A DNA stretch of 64,000 nt from Rhypophila decipiens (lineage: Eukaryota > Ascomycota > Sordariomycetes > Sordariales > Naviculisporaceae): contig MU858199.1 in the NCBI GenBank assembly GCA_033297075.1, forward strand, positions 1-64,000, read 5' to 3'. The translations under genes and the position numbers were made by a program. The notes under the pieces are model-generated. The model was given only the letters and a program-made list of their open reading frames with translations. It had not been told where the DNA came from and did no database searches. Positions 33,899-45,563 of this stretch are shown here, one piece after another (the first letter of the stretch is position 1; each line of letters opens with the position of its first letter).

Positions 33899-34861
33899 CT
33901 AGTCAATTGCCCTCTTCTGATATCCCCAGCCATTACCCAGCCCGTTCAAGGGCGTCGCGCCTCCCAGCGTCCTGCCTCGTAACCTCTTTGGCAGAACAGA
34001 GCCATAGAAATGGACTGAACTAACCACGACGCCGGCAAGGAAGGCCACCAGCCCATAGAAGATGGTGCTCGCGTAAATATGTCCGCCCATTCCATTCCAC
34101 TCGACCTTGCCCTCTACCGTCGGCAGGGCCGGGGTAGGAAACCACCTGACCGAGAAGCTCAAGGGCAACGGGTCGCCAATGATCAGCTTCCTGGTGGCTC
34201 CGCCTTCCATGTGTGTCAGCGGACTCGTCGAATACGCCGTCGCGCTGTCCAGCACCCCCGAATCGTGCGGGTGTATGTGATGTTTTGGCGTGCTATGCAG
34301 CAAAACATTCATGTGCGTGCTGATGTGCATGTGGCTCAATTGCAGAGTCCCGGCCAGAGCAAAGACCAGCGGGATGTATTCCATCTCGTACGCCTTCTCG
34401 CCAACCGTCTCGATGTGGGGAGGGGGTCGCGACGGCAAACGGCAGGATAAGGGGGCGTCGGAGTGGATGTAGAACTCGAGAAGGTGGAAAAAGGGATCGC
34501 TGATCATGGGGATGGTGCAGTTCTGCTCGCCTTCGACGCCGTAGTGGAATTCGAGCGGGGCCGCCGTCTCGTTGCAGACTGGGAACGGTATCCATTGGAT
34601 CTCGTGTGTTTTGGCATTTTCAATGTGCTCGCCGGTTTCTCTGAAGGTTGCCAACTGTTAGTGATTGCAGAAAGGGGGCCAGAGCGATGGGTATAATCGC
34701 GAGCAACAGAAAACGTACGAGCTGCGGTTCATGCATTCTACCCGGATGGGTGCCCCGTAATGGTAGGATGGAAGTGCATTCTCGTGAACGTAGGCCAGCG
34801 CCTGCGCTGCCAGACAACAGGCGACCAGCAGCGCTATCCGGAGAACTGACAGACCGGCCAT
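33899..34861 (-). CDS. Secretory-pathway single-pass membrane protein, function unknown
   Basis: Proposed complement join 33899..34640, 34719..34861 (294 aa). The intron has GTACGT donor, CTAAC branch and CTTCAG acceptor, joining CMNRSS to ETGEHIENAK. Residues 1-23 (MAGLSVLRIALLVACCLAAQALA) are a signal peptide. The lumenal part contains Cys residues and N-x-T/S sites (CNETAAPLEF; NCTIPM), then a His-rich stretch near HISTHMNVLLHSTPKHHIHP. A C-terminal transmembrane helix (IFYGLVAFLAGVVVSSVHFY) is followed by a short basic tail (PKRLRGRTLGG): type I topology. I do not recognise a family. An alternative acceptor 17 bases upstream (AACAG) would change a few residues. Confidence 0.78.
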
Positions 34862-35312
34862 GGTGGTTTGCGCCCGAGTGTCGCGCGGTGGAGGTCAATT
34901 GCTCTTTGTCTCGTGCCGGTAAAGTCTCGGTTTGCCGTCCAATCACCGGAGATGGTGCATCTTGCGCGGACACCCGATAATTGGTATCGCGTTCCGAGTT
35001 GTGAGTCTCGTCGTCGTTTGGTGGACTGGCTCTGGCTTGTAGATCCACTGTAGCTTATGGTAAACTGCCAGAGCTCCAGCTTCAGACCTCCAACGTGGCA
35101 AAGTGCAAATTTGGCCAGGTGTTTGCTTAGTCATCCGGATCGGGAACAATTACAAGTAGAGACACGAACAAGGCACAAAAGCAATTTGGAACCCCTGAAC
35201 ATAAACAACGGAAAGGGGGAAAGGGGATCGAAACATTCTGGGAATTAAAAGTCACTTGAACTGAGGCCGGCTGATCAATCAAGAGTGCTATAAGGGTCAA
35301 AAAGAAAAAGAT
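34862..35312. other. Intergenic, upstream of the type I protein gene and 3' of tRNA-Gly
   Basis: No supported coding sequence. A short minus-strand frame runs from here into the first exon but lacks convincing composition. Confidence 0.5.
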
Positions 35313-35383
35313 TGCGTCAGCCGCGAATCGAACGCGGGGCCCATCGATGGCAACGATGGATTTTACCACTAAACCACTGACGC
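35313..35383 (-). tRNA. tRNA-Gly (GCC)
   Basis: The minus strand reads GCGTCAGTGGTTTAGTGGTA and onward, a 71-nt intronless cloverleaf. The acceptor GCGTCAG pairs with CTGACGC, the anticodon loop TTGCCAT gives GCC, and the T arm is CCGCG-TTCGATT-CGCGG. Discriminator A; CCA is not encoded. Confidence 0.96.
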
Positions 35384-35745
35384 TTGTTATGGCGATTGAT
35401 GTTCTCGCAAACCCAGGACCCCTATATTAACAGCACTAGTGTCTCACATCCCACAGCGACTTATTAACAACATTCAACAGCAATCTTAACATTGAACGAC
35501 AATCGAGATCATCAGTGATTTGGATTTATCAGAGAATGGCATAAGTAACTTCCTTGCCTAATAGCCTTTTAACTGTTCAGATAGCTACTGTGGAATATGT
35601 TGTCCATGGCCATGATTAACAGGTGAAGGAGACGACGAGACCTTCGAAATTGGAAGGTGGTTAATGACTAATTGTCTACAGTACTTTAGTATCCCATTTG
35701 TCAACTCCCAGCTTCTCTTGACACGGCAGCGATTCGGCTTCCTAG
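35384..35745. other. Intergenic
   Basis: 5' flank of tRNA-Gly and 3' flank of the NLR gene. AT-rich, no coding sequence seen. Confidence 0.5.
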
Positions 35746-38700
35746 TTAGAGCTTCAGATGCTCGAGATCTGCCTGGTTCGCCCACCCCTTTTCGTGATCC
35801 TCTTCGTCCTGCTCACTGGTGGCAACACTCGACGAAGCTTCCAAGCCTCTCACTTGCCATCTGTCAATCCAGAATTGTTAGCAGGTTGTTGACTTTTGAA
35901 TGCACTCTCTCAGGCTGTCAACAACGCGCCGGAAATGAAAGCAAGAGAAATAAAGACGTACATTTTCCAGGTGAAATCATCGCCCCCAGAGACAAACAAT
36001 GAAGGATCGATAGGGCTCCATGCCACCGTGTTACACCTTGGAAGATGTTGGGACTCTAGGCGGACAATGAGTTCGGTCGTTTCCTTGCTCCAGATCAAGA
36101 TGGAGCCATCTAGCCGGGTGAGGTGCGGATTGACGTGTCAGCACTGGGCATTGTTTCGTCATCAGTCTCGGAAGAGTGTACTCACCTTCGCTTCCAGTGA
36201 GAACAAAGTCTTCACCCATGACTCCTCCACCGAAGCTGCAAAACTGTTTATACTCGCCCCCCTTTGTCCCCAGATATCTGGCCACGATTTTCATGGGGTC
36301 GTTTACAAGACCTACCAGAACCAGAACTCCACTCGCGCAGCCTGCGAGCAACACTCTGGAATCCCTGCTCACGCACATGCCTACTATTCGCGACTCCAGT
36401 ATTATATCCCGCCCCGCATTCCGTCCATCAATCTCTAACAAGGCGATCTGCTCCTCTTTAGCCACCGCCATCGTCTTTCCGCCCACCAACCACTCCATCT
36501 CCTCCACTCTGTCAAACACGTTATTATTATGCCACTGGCTCTTGAGGGAGACTGTGTCGGCCTTTTCATCACCATCGCCGTCGAGAACCTCTCTCCAGAG
36601 GCTTGTATTCGGGTGCGGTGATCCAAGGATGAACCACTTATTGTCAGGAGCCCATACACAAGAAGTAGTCGGGTAATCATCAAAGCCAAGAACATCTTTC
36701 AGTCGAACAAGCCCGGGCTGCACGGTGCAAGCATTCTCAGCTTCCCAGACTAGAGCCCCGTGTAGGGTACAGGTCACGATCAAAGAGTCGTCTGGACTCC
36801 AGCTGACCCTGGTGACATGAGCCGGCGTTTCCAGTGTCGATTCCAGCTGGCCAGAAGACATGTCCCAAATATCCACGAAATTGGCCCTCCCAGCGACGGC
36901 CACACGTCGGCCATCGTGGGAAAAGCTGGTACACCACACTTCTTCAGACCACGACTTATTCGCAGGAAAGGATATTGTCTGTTTTAAATGGACGTCCATC
37001 GTGCCACTCTTACTCCAGGCAGTCATAGGGCTGTCCGAAGTTTTGCTGAAGTCCAAGAAGGAAGTCGTGGACTGCTTTGGATCAGATATATGTTGGTGGT
37101 CGTTTATTAATAACTCTGCCACTTTGTCATGGCCTTTGAACCTTGCCCAGTCCAAGGGAGAGCACCCAAGACGATCCCTTGCTTCGATTTCAGCATGGGG
37201 CTGTTGCATTAGAATCTCCACTACAGCTATGTGCCCTCGAAATGCTGCCCACGAAAGCGCGGTCCGTCCGTGCAAGTCACGGTGGTTGATATCAACCTTG
37301 TCTGGCCGGAGCACAATATTCCGGACCAGCTCATCATGGCCTCTCTCGGCTGCACAGATGAGCATGTTCCAACCCTCGGCGTCAACTGTATTCGGGTCGA
37401 TTGCTGAGTGCGCTAAGAGGAAGTCCACGTCATGCTTCCCACCACTCCACATAGCCCAGAGGAGGGCTGTTCGTCCTCTTTTGTCTTTCTGGTTGACATT
37501 GACTTCCGGCCGAGAGAGGAGAAATCTTACAACGGATGTTCTTCGCATGGCTGCTGCTTCGATCAAGGGTGTTCTCCCCTTGTTATCTGAGATATTCATA
37601 TCTTTTGCAGGATGGTCCATTGACTCTAGCAGCGTTTCGCATGTTTCGAGATGACCCCTAGAGACTGCAAGGAAGAACGGGGTTCTACCCATACTGTCTC
37701 GTCTTTCATGTGGCTTGACCCCTAGTCCACCGTTCCGGTCCATCTCCTCGGCATCTGCTCGGATATGGTGCGCCAACAAGTACCTTACGGTAGATGTGTG
37801 TCCAGCCCACGCAGCAGAGTGCAAGGGGATCCTGCCTTCCCGATCCTGGGCGTCTAACCTGCAGCCACTGGCAATCAGTTTCTGTATTGTCTCGGCAATC
37901 GATTGTCCATCTGTAATCTTCGGTATGTCCTGCAGCCGTTGGCCGTCGTGGCCGAAGGCTGGTAGGCACCTGAGGATGCTTTCCAGGTATCCCTCTCCAG
38001 AGGAAAGAACATGCAGCAGCGTCTCTTGCGATCTGGGATCGGCCAGCATCCCAGCGTTCATGCCAACATCCAGCATTAGTTGCATTAACGACGGTTCTGC
38101 TAAAGCGGCGATCACAAAGGCAATGGAGCGGTCATTGTTGTCCAAGAGATCAAGGCAGGGAAAGACGATCGCCCAAGGACAAGATCCGTTCGTGGAGTCG
38201 CCGACAATGCTGGTTAGTCCAGACTCCTTCTTTATCAGAGAAAGGAGGAGCTTTTGTTCCTTTGGCTTTTCGCGAAAAGCTGTATGCGCCCACAAGACAG
38301 CGTATCGGGCAGAGAGCGTGAGTGAAAAGCCTCGGGCTTGTTCCCGGAAGTATTCTTCTATCAACTCGGTTGTTCCAACTGTGGCATCATCACGGGCTTG
38401 TTTTGTGCCTCGCCCCTGGATGGTCTTACTATACACCTCCAGTGCGTGTGCTCCAGTGTGCTGCCATGTATAGAGAAGTAGGGGGTAGGGTGGCCTCGAG
38501 GATTTTGATCCTCCAAGTTTGCTACCAGTCTTACTGGTAGCAGCAACGCCCTTGCCATTGCCAGCGACATCGTCATAGTGTTCCATATATGCTAGACAAC
38601 ATCGGAAGACGAAGCGATTGCACGCAACTGGGTCCAACCGAAAGCGGGCTGGGACAGGATTTTGACCCTGCAGATACTGCTTAACAGAGAAATGAGCAAA

Positions 38701-41171
38701 AGTGACGACGGTGACAACGGTCCGATTTGCCCGAGAATCATCCGGTTGATCCTGTTCGTCCCAAAGAAGAAGCCGCTCCAACTCTGTAAACGTGACAAGG
38801 CCTGCGAGAATCCGCCTGAGTGAGTCAGGGTTTTTGTACCGTGCACTCGGATCGAAGATGACAAGCGAATCACCATCGTCTTCGAGTTCTTCATCGCCGC
38901 TGGTGCTACTAGTTGTCGACGTACCATTATCCGTGTTCTCGACCTCAAAAGCGACCAACTCAGAAACCTCGGCTAGACTCAGTGGCCTCTTCGCGCATGC
39001 CAACCAGCTGAGCACAACTATTGCTTCCTCGCTCTCGTCGGCGTCCTGTATACGACGAAGCATGCGTTCATACGTCTCTTCGAGTCCTTTTGGTAATCTC
39101 TTCAAGGCCTTCCTGACATCTTTTTCACGCTCTTTGCCAGCCAGAGCCCGAACCTGGAGGTCGGCCCAGCGAAACACTCCATCGGCTTGCTCCGTCAGCT
39201 CGGTAATGACCTGGTCTTTGAGCTCATCTGACCACGCGTCATAAGAGGGGTCGAAACCCGTCTTGATTAAATGAGAGAGATGTTTCTTGATGTCATTGTT
39301 GATGGTTTCTTTATCAAATGCGAGCGTAATTACTTGGGCTGGTGCTGCTGGTTTGATCGCGGTGATCGCGGCCAAAATGTCCGGTTCAGGTCGGCTTGTC
39401 ACCAGAATGTGGATATTAACTGGAAATTCGGTGAGGATGTCGGCCAAGAAAGCAACCATCTCCCGCCTGGCTGCTATGCCAGAATACTCGTCCAGACCGT
39501 CCACAACAATATAAAATGGCCGTGAGCTGTTTTTAGACGGGGCCGCTGACAAGTAAGAGGCCAAGAGTCCCCACAACGTCGCATCCAGATCCTCCATTGT
39601 CGGATTCCTCGACGGACGATACTTCTTATACAGTCGCTGAAAGCTTGCTGGGACAAGGAAGTCGCTCGGGCGACGAGGGTCGGGAAGAATGGCGGCCCTG
39701 AGAATCTGGACAAGAAGGGTGCTCTTGAAGTGCCAAAGGTCCACCGTTCCGCTGTTTCGGTCCTTGCCTTCAAATGATAGGTAGAAGAAGGCGAGCTCCC
39801 CCAGGGTTTGACGCTCGATATGATCAATGATTGCCGATGTCAAGACCGTCTTTCCTGAGCCGGCTGGGGCATGAAGCCACATGAGGGTCGACCCGGGCCC
39901 TTGTCCGTTCTCATGAGCTGTATTCGACCACCGTTGAAAGGGCTCACCATCGAGGAACCACCTACCGGTAGCCCTGCTTTGTCGAAGGCTGCGGGCTGTG
40001 TTATGCTGCTGTCGGGTGTCAATAAACGGCAGCCATTCCAGATATGTGTTCCTCATTGTAGCAGGAACGGAACCGTCCTGCGGGGCTCGCGCCCTGAGGA
40101 AGTCCGACACAAGACTTTGAGTATGGCCTTGCTCGAGGTACATCTCGGTAGCCGCGACGATCTGCTCTTTCTTCTCCTGCTCGTCCAGTCTCACATCGCT
40201 GAGGCCGCTGTTATCGACATTGAAGCGGAAATACCGTCCGTCTCCGACTCCAAGCTCGGCGTGGTTCTGGTAGAACCTCTCGGCAGTCCGCTGTGTGTCG
40301 GTAGCGAGTGACTTGAGCGTATTGGCGATCTCGGCAAGATTGCCACCAAAGTCCTTCAGGGGCGGGACACCGGTACCGATGCTGACGAGGCACTGGATCC
40401 GATCTCTGGCATCATCGAGCCATATAGCCTTGGCCTCTGACAGGACCCTCTCAACTGGGTTGTTCATTCCTGTCGCACCATCGACAAATTGCTGGGTCCC
40501 AATCTGGATGGGGTCAAAAAAGGTCGAAGCAGCCGACGTCGCTCGCGCGGCTTCCCATATTCGGCATTTGGCGGTCGAGATGTAATTGACCGAACTGTCG
40601 GTCTTGTATGACCGAATCAGGACAGGCTGGCTGAGGGTTTTGGAGTTGGCGCAAACAAAGACTCGACAACTAGTGTCAGGCGTGAACAGCAAAGCATCCG
40701 GGTCCTCCTCCAGCTCCATGGCCGCCTTTCGGAACTCCGTCGCCAGTGTTTCGGATCGGTACTTGCCGTCTGCTTTCCAGAAGTCCTTTCCCTTGGCCAC
40801 AAGGTTCAGCTTGGATCGCTTGAGCTTGAAGGCCTCGGCTGAGAGCTGCAGGTATTTCTCGATGCATTCGTCGACACTCATCCGCAGTCTCCCAAGCATG
40901 ATGGCAATGAGCCTAGGGAACATGAAGAGACCTGGGTTAGCAGCGATAATGCCAGCATCATACAGGCAACGCGGAAAGACTCTTACCCTCCAGTGCTAGT
41001 ACCACCAATTAGCTGGAAATAATCGCATGGCTTTGGTGGGTTGTTTGGGTCAACTTTCTCCATTAAATGCTTGAGGATGATGAGAGACGATAGGCCTCGA
41101 ATGCCGCCGCCATCAAGTGATAATAACCGCACCGACCCCTGTTCATCGTAATAGCTTGCTTTCCAACTCAT
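35746..41171 (-). CDS. Patatin-NACHT-ankyrin-WD40 NLR-like receptor
   Basis: Proposed complement join 35746..35860, 35962..36109, 36186..40912, 40987..41171 (1724 aa); all three introns are canonical (GTAAGA...CCCTAG, GTGAGT...GGCTAG, GTACGT...CTAAC...GACAG) and the total is in frame. Order: patatin phospholipase domain with oxyanion motif DGGGIRG (20-26), nucleophile GTSTG (Ser59) and catalytic Asp206 in VDGATG; NACHT NTPase with Walker A APAGSGKT (410-417) and Walker B VVDGLDE (531-537); seven ankyrin repeats (about 1075-1330, e.g. HGRTALSWAAFRGHIAVVE); then WD40-like repeats (about 1385-1700) ending FTWKIWQV. The catalytic dyad and P-loop are intact, so it should be functional. In fungi this architecture acts as a STAND receptor: repeat-domain ligand sensing drives oligomerisation and lipase activation, often in non-self recognition or cell death. 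The role here is inferred from architecture. Confidence 0.92.
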
Positions 41172-41644
41172 TTTGGAAGATCTGCCGTGATGCTGTCAAG
41201 AAGCGAGGTGAGTCAGAGGTCGGTCTGATGTCAAGGACCGTGATTGTTAGCATCCTCTTGGCGAATACCAGGCGAGGATTCGACCTGCATATATCACCTG
41301 ACTGGCCAGAATCAGGCCAAGTTGCTCCAGCGTCGACAACAAGACATGGAAGGACAACAGTACATCTTGGTCTTGACCGCTTGCCTGCTTCAGTATGCTC
41401 TCGATCGAGGCTGGGACCTGTCAACTGGAAAGGCAAATCTGATCATGAAAGATGAGTGTATAAGCCTATATCCGTATCATGTCATGAGGAATGATGACAG
41501 ATGCACGTGATGATTCCTGCACCATTAGGCTCCAACCCTGGTCTCATCAGTCTTCCTGCCCAGTGGTTACAGCCAAACTCTTCTCTCCAGCTTGATCTTG
41601 AATCCCCATATCCATTGACTACAAGATCTGGATATACAAGAAAA
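41172..41644. other. Intergenic between divergent NLR and F-box genes
   Basis: Contains both promoters. The frame upstream of the F-box ATG is open back to 41501 but is not considered coding. Confidence 0.5.
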
Positions 41645-43192
41645 ATGACAAGTCTTCACCACCTTGCACCAGAGCTCCTAATCCAGATACTCTCCTCTAT
41701 CGACTCGCCAGCAGGCCTCTGCTCTCTTGTCGCGGCATCGTCGGCATGTTTTCGAACATATTCCTTGTACCAGGGACCCATACTCCTCCAAGTTCTAGTC
41801 AACTCGCTCTCGCCACAACTGATTAAAGAGCTTCTGGTGATTGCCAACCGCCCCAGATTAAGATCCAACCATGACAATTCCATCCATCTCCTCGGGCCCT
41901 TTGTCGAGCGGTACTTCTCGATCGAGCCGGTTGCTTTTCCACTATACAACATTGATATTGTCTCGGTACGCCGGGCATATTCTGCCGTTAACCGCCTCAC
42001 AAACATCTATTTCACTCACGCCACGGCGCCCCTGATGTATTTCGACAAGACGAACCATCCTGGCGAGGAACCGCCAAGGTTTCTTCCCCTCTCGGCCGCA
42101 GAAAGAGACCGGATTCAACGGGCCTTTTACAGATATGAGCTATACTCTCAGCTCTTCCCCCAAGGCGACTCGGAAAGAGCCAGAGACCCTCCCAGAGAGG
42201 CAATGACGCAGTTCAATCTCTTTCTCCGCCACATGACTCCATGGGAACTAGAAGAGCTTGCGTGCGTCCACCATTTCCTGGTCAACATGATCGACGGCTT
42301 CATGGAAGACGTCGAGGACGAGATTTTTGACACTGAAGTGTCGTGTCCTGGTGTTCGCGGAGAATCAAATTGCCGTCCCTGCCGCTGGTCGCTTTCTGAC
42401 TTGAACCGGATAACTACTGTTGGCCCTCGACGGATTGTGTTTCCGGCATCATGCTCGTTTCCAGTTCAGCGGAAACGTAAGCGGTCCCCGTCCCCGTCTC
42501 CGACTGACCCGATATATCCCTCGCGGTATCGACCAAGTGATGACATCCCCCCCAAAGGGCATGTGGCGTTCAGCTCCTTGGATCAATACGGCCTGGAAAT
42601 GTTTGGAAGAGACTTCCGCGAGAGTGTCAAGTCTGGATTCGTCGGCAAACTGGCGTCTCTTGGTCTTGGATTCATCCTCGACCTCATCGATGCACCCTCT
42701 CCACCGCACAGAAGATTGCTGATCCAATCTCAGACATTGACCGGCCGCGCATTTCTCCCTGAAGCTTTGGACTGCAGACCGAGGAACATGCATGACAAGG
42801 ATGGAATTGACCTGCGCGACGGCCCTACAGCTCAACAACAGCGCATTCCGGCGTTCATTTTTTCTAATAGAGGAGCAAATTATGTCAGTATTTACAACCA
42901 CATGGGTGATATCAAATGGGATAGTCTCCGGGCAATAGGCTATCTGTTCTGGGACAAGGCGCGATGGCAGGGCCCCAGTGCGCAAAGGGCCATGGTGATG
43001 AGCTGGAATTTCGCATCCATCGCGACCCAACAGAGGCCGGAGCGTGGCAACTCCTCGTTGTCTAGGTTCCTTCGAAGGAGGTTGAGTGTGGAGGAGAGGT
43101 TAAGGGGCGTGAGTATCCCTACTGAAGAGATGAGGAGGATTGGGGAGATGTTTGGGGGAAAAGATGCAGTGGGGTTCGGCGATCAGAGGTAA
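41645..43192 (+). CDS. F-box-like protein
   Basis: Single exon, 515 aa from ATG 41645 (agaaaaATGACA). The frame opens at 41501, but the upstream part has no protein character. An F-box-type motif lies at residues 3-40: LHHLAPELLIQILSSIDSP then LCSLVAASSACFRTYS, the LP-ELL-I-L pattern that binds Skp1. The remainder is a helical, Cys-poor substrate-side region (EELACVHHFLVNMIDGF; FGRDFRESVKSGFVGKLASL) and a region MSWNFASIA near the C-terminus, without LRR, WD or Kelch repeats. Large families of such proteins exist in Pezizomycotina. Predicted role: substrate adaptor of an SCF ubiquitin ligase; the substrate is unknown. Confidence 0.75.
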   Translation: MTSLHHLAPELLIQILSSIDSPAGLCSLVAASSACFRTYSLYQGPILLQVLVNSLSPQLIKELLVIANRPRLRSNHDNSIHLLGPFVERYFSIEPVAFPLYNIDIVSVRRAYSAVNRLTNIYFTHATAPLMYFDKTNHPGEEPPRFLPLSAAERDRIQRAFYRYELYSQLFPQGDSERARDPPREAMTQFNLFLRHMTPWELEELACVHHFLVNMIDGFMEDVEDEIFDTEVSCPGVRGESNCRPCRWSLSDLNRITTVGPRRIVFPASCSFPVQRKRKRSPSPSPTDPIYPSRYRPSDDIPPKGHVAFSSLDQYGLEMFGRDFRESVKSGFVGKLASLGLGFILDLIDAPSPPHRRLLIQSQTLTGRAFLPEALDCRPRNMHDKDGIDLRDGPTAQQQRIPAFIFSNRGANYVSIYNHMGDIKWDSLRAIGYLFWDKARWQGPSAQRAMVMSWNFASIATQQRPERGNSSLSRFLRRRLSVEERLRGVSIPTEEMRRIGEMFGGKDAVGFGDQR

Positions 43193-43564
43193 AAACCTTG
43201 GTAATTAGGATCTTGTATGTTTGTGTTGTTTCTTATGCAAAATTTTGCAAGAGCGCCGGACTGGTATTGAGCCCGAATGGTGTAATCTGGAACAATCTCA
43301 AAAATCACCGTTGGCAATTGGCATTCAAGGCCCCGCAGCTGCAGGAGTGAACCCCGAACCCCGAACCCGGGCTTCCGGGTCTTCAGGTGGACTCCCGTCG
43401 GGTGACATGATCGACGTCATCCCAGCCCTCAGCCACTGCACCATCTGGTCTGGTCTAAAACAAGCCCGACATCCCTTTCCAAGTCCTCGACGCGTTCTGT
43501 GAGGGATGCACCAAAGACTTTCATTCCCACTCACGATCGAGTAAAATACACAAAATTGAACAAA
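43193..43564. other. Intergenic
   Basis: 3' end of the F-box gene and promoter of the GH128 gene. A GC-rich patch (ccccgaaccccgaacccggg) lies near 43350. No ORF supported. Confidence 0.5.
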
Positions 43565-44323
43565 ATGGCCCACCTATCCGGCAAACGCGGCCTCTGCTGG
43601 CCAGTCGAGAACCAGAAAACGGCCGACTCGCCGATAATATTCACCAAGCCCGGGTCCAAGATCAGCTGGCTGTACAATTGGTCCCCCCATCCAACGCCTG
43701 GAACCCAGCTCCTGCAGTTTGTGCCCATGCAATGGAACCACGTCAACGCCGACCAACTTCCTTCCCACTGCCAGCGATATCGACCGAGGGAACTTCTGGC
43801 CTTTAACGAGCCCGAGCTGGATTCTCAGGCCAACATGCCCGTCTCGCTGGCAGTAGAGACCTGGATGATCCACATTCAACCGCTACGGCAACGCGGACTC
43901 ATTCGGGCAGGATCGCCGGGCATTTCGTCTGCTCCCCAGGGAGTGACATGGCTGAAGGAGTTCCTCGCCGGGATCCGCGCCCAAGGAAGCGACATCGATT
44001 TCTACGCACTGCACTGGTATGGCCTCGAGCTGGGCCACTTCTACGACTACATCTGGAGCACGTATCACAACCTGGGGCCGAACAAACCCGTGTGGATCAC
44101 GGAATTCGCGCCGACAAACTGGGATGCTGCGAACCCGCTGGGGAAAGAGCATGTCGAGAATTTTTGTCGCGAGAGCATCAAGTACCTCGATGGGCTGGAG
44201 TGGGTGGAACGGTATGCTTTCTTTGGCGCCATGCGGGATACCGGCACTGTGGGCAAGTGGGCGAGGATGCTGGATGACCACGGGAGACTGACCGAGCTGG
44301 GGAGGATATATAGGGATGCATAA
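43565..44323 (+). CDS. GH128-type (Asl1-like) glycosyl hydrolase, catalytic residues present
   Basis: Single exon, 252 aa, start ATGGCCCAC in good context. The frame extends 22 codons upstream to another ATG at 43499, which is less likely because family similarity begins at GKRGLCWPVEN. TIM-barrel landmarks of the Glyco_hydro_cc/GH128 family are clear: WLYNWSPHPTP, EFVPMxW-like FVPMQWNHV, LLAFNEPELDSQAN with acid/base Glu82, DFYALHWYG, and VWITEFAP with nucleophile Glu180. No signal peptide is predicted, so the enzyme may act in the cytoplasm or leave by a non-classical route. Known GH128 enzymes cleave beta-1,3-glucan. It is convergent with a second GH128 protein at 44433. Confidence 0.88.
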   Translation: MAHLSGKRGLCWPVENQKTADSPIIFTKPGSKISWLYNWSPHPTPGTQLLQFVPMQWNHVNADQLPSHCQRYRPRELLAFNEPELDSQANMPVSLAVETWMIHIQPLRQRGLIRAGSPGISSAPQGVTWLKEFLAGIRAQGSDIDFYALHWYGLELGHFYDYIWSTYHNLGPNKPVWITEFAPTNWDAANPLGKEHVENFCRESIKYLDGLEWVERYAFFGAMRDTGTVGKWARMLDDHGRLTELGRIYRDA

Positions 44324-44432
44324 GCTTTGTTACTGCAACGGATTAAGATTAATATTATGGTTGGTACTTGCCATGCAACTACTCTATTCTAGCGTGTATG
44401 TATGAGGTCATTTGCTGTCCAAGTTTCATGTA

Positions 44433-45563
44433 CTAAAAGAACAAGACGAAAACAGCACCGACAGCAAGCAGCGACATGACCAAGCCGTCTATCCTTGCCC
44501 CGCTTGCGCCATTCTTGGGACCGCTTCCACACGGCTTCTCGGGCGTGCAGGCAGCCTCGGTCGGTTGATCTGTGGGAATGGCCTCCAGTCCGGTGGCGTT
44601 GCCGCCGAGATACCACGATCCAATGTCGGTCAACTCGCCGTAGGGGTTCAGCATGGCGGCGTTGGGCCCCACATTGGACACGATGCTCCTGCAGGCGCCA
44701 AACCAGGCATATCTCTCCACCGACTTGGACGCTTCGACAAAGGCGAGGGACTCGTTGAAGAACTTTTGAGTCTTGGGCAGGTCCTGGTCGTTGAAGCCGT
44801 ACTCGATCAGCCAGATGGGGACGCCGGGGAAGCTGCATGTGGTCTACTGTAAGCTTGTGATGGAGAACATTGACGGGGGCCCGGGGCGGGCTTCAGCCAC
44901 TTACGCATTGGCAAACGTCGCCACGCGATCCTCCAGAACGGCCATGTCGCCGTACGATGTGATGGGAATAAAGTCAAACTTGCACTCGGGCTTGGCCTCG
45001 CCATCCCTCTTTCCAGCCGTCTTGTTCAAAATATCGGAGCAATTGGCCAGAAACGGCGTCACCCAATTGTACGGATCGCCAACGATGGGCAGCCCGACTT
45101 TGACCCCCTTTTGTTGCAGGGGAACCGCATTGTTTACCCAACTGCGGGCCGCGATCCGTGGCTTTATCACGGGCCCGCCATCTTCAGCGGTCCCGTCCGG
45201 GTGGCTAAACGTCATGACGTGCGAAATGGCCCTGCCCTTGTCAATCACGTCCGAGATGTTGCCCGCGAAATAAGAGTCTGTTCCGTTTGCCGTACCGGCG
45301 CCCCACATCATGGGCACAAACTCGAACGTCGACTGCGGGACGGATTTGTACGCAGCCGATGCTTCCCATCCAAAGTTGTAGTACCATGAGACGGCCCCTT
45401 TCTCGGCCGCTTCAGCCCAGTATCTGTCGTCGTCGGGCCAATTCTCGTTTGGGGTGAATGCGATCCCACGCTTCAAGTTTCGTGTGGTTGCCGTGTCCGA
45501 GTCGGCGAGGGACGATGGGAGCCAGAGCAGAGCTGGAGCGAGGAGGGTGGTGATTGAGCGCAT
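44433..45563 (-). CDS. GPI-anchored GH128-like protein, acid/base Glu replaced
   Basis: Proposed complement join 44433..44832, 44905..45563 (352 aa); the intron (GTAAGT...CATGCAG, phase 2) joins ATFANA to FPGVPIWLIEYGFND. Signal peptide at 1-20 (MRSITTLLAPALLWLPSSLA). The GH128 fold is recognised from WYYNFGWEA, FEFVPMMWG and the nucleophile strand PIWLIEYG (Glu230). The acid/base motif FNEPD is replaced by FSHPD (119-123), losing the catalytic Glu. After the domain comes a Pro/Thr/Gly linker and a hydrophobic C-terminus (GLVMSLLAVGAVFVLFF) typical of a GPI-anchor signal. It may therefore be a wall-located beta-glucan-binding protein rather than a hydrolase; that is inference from one substitution. 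Confidence 0.85.
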
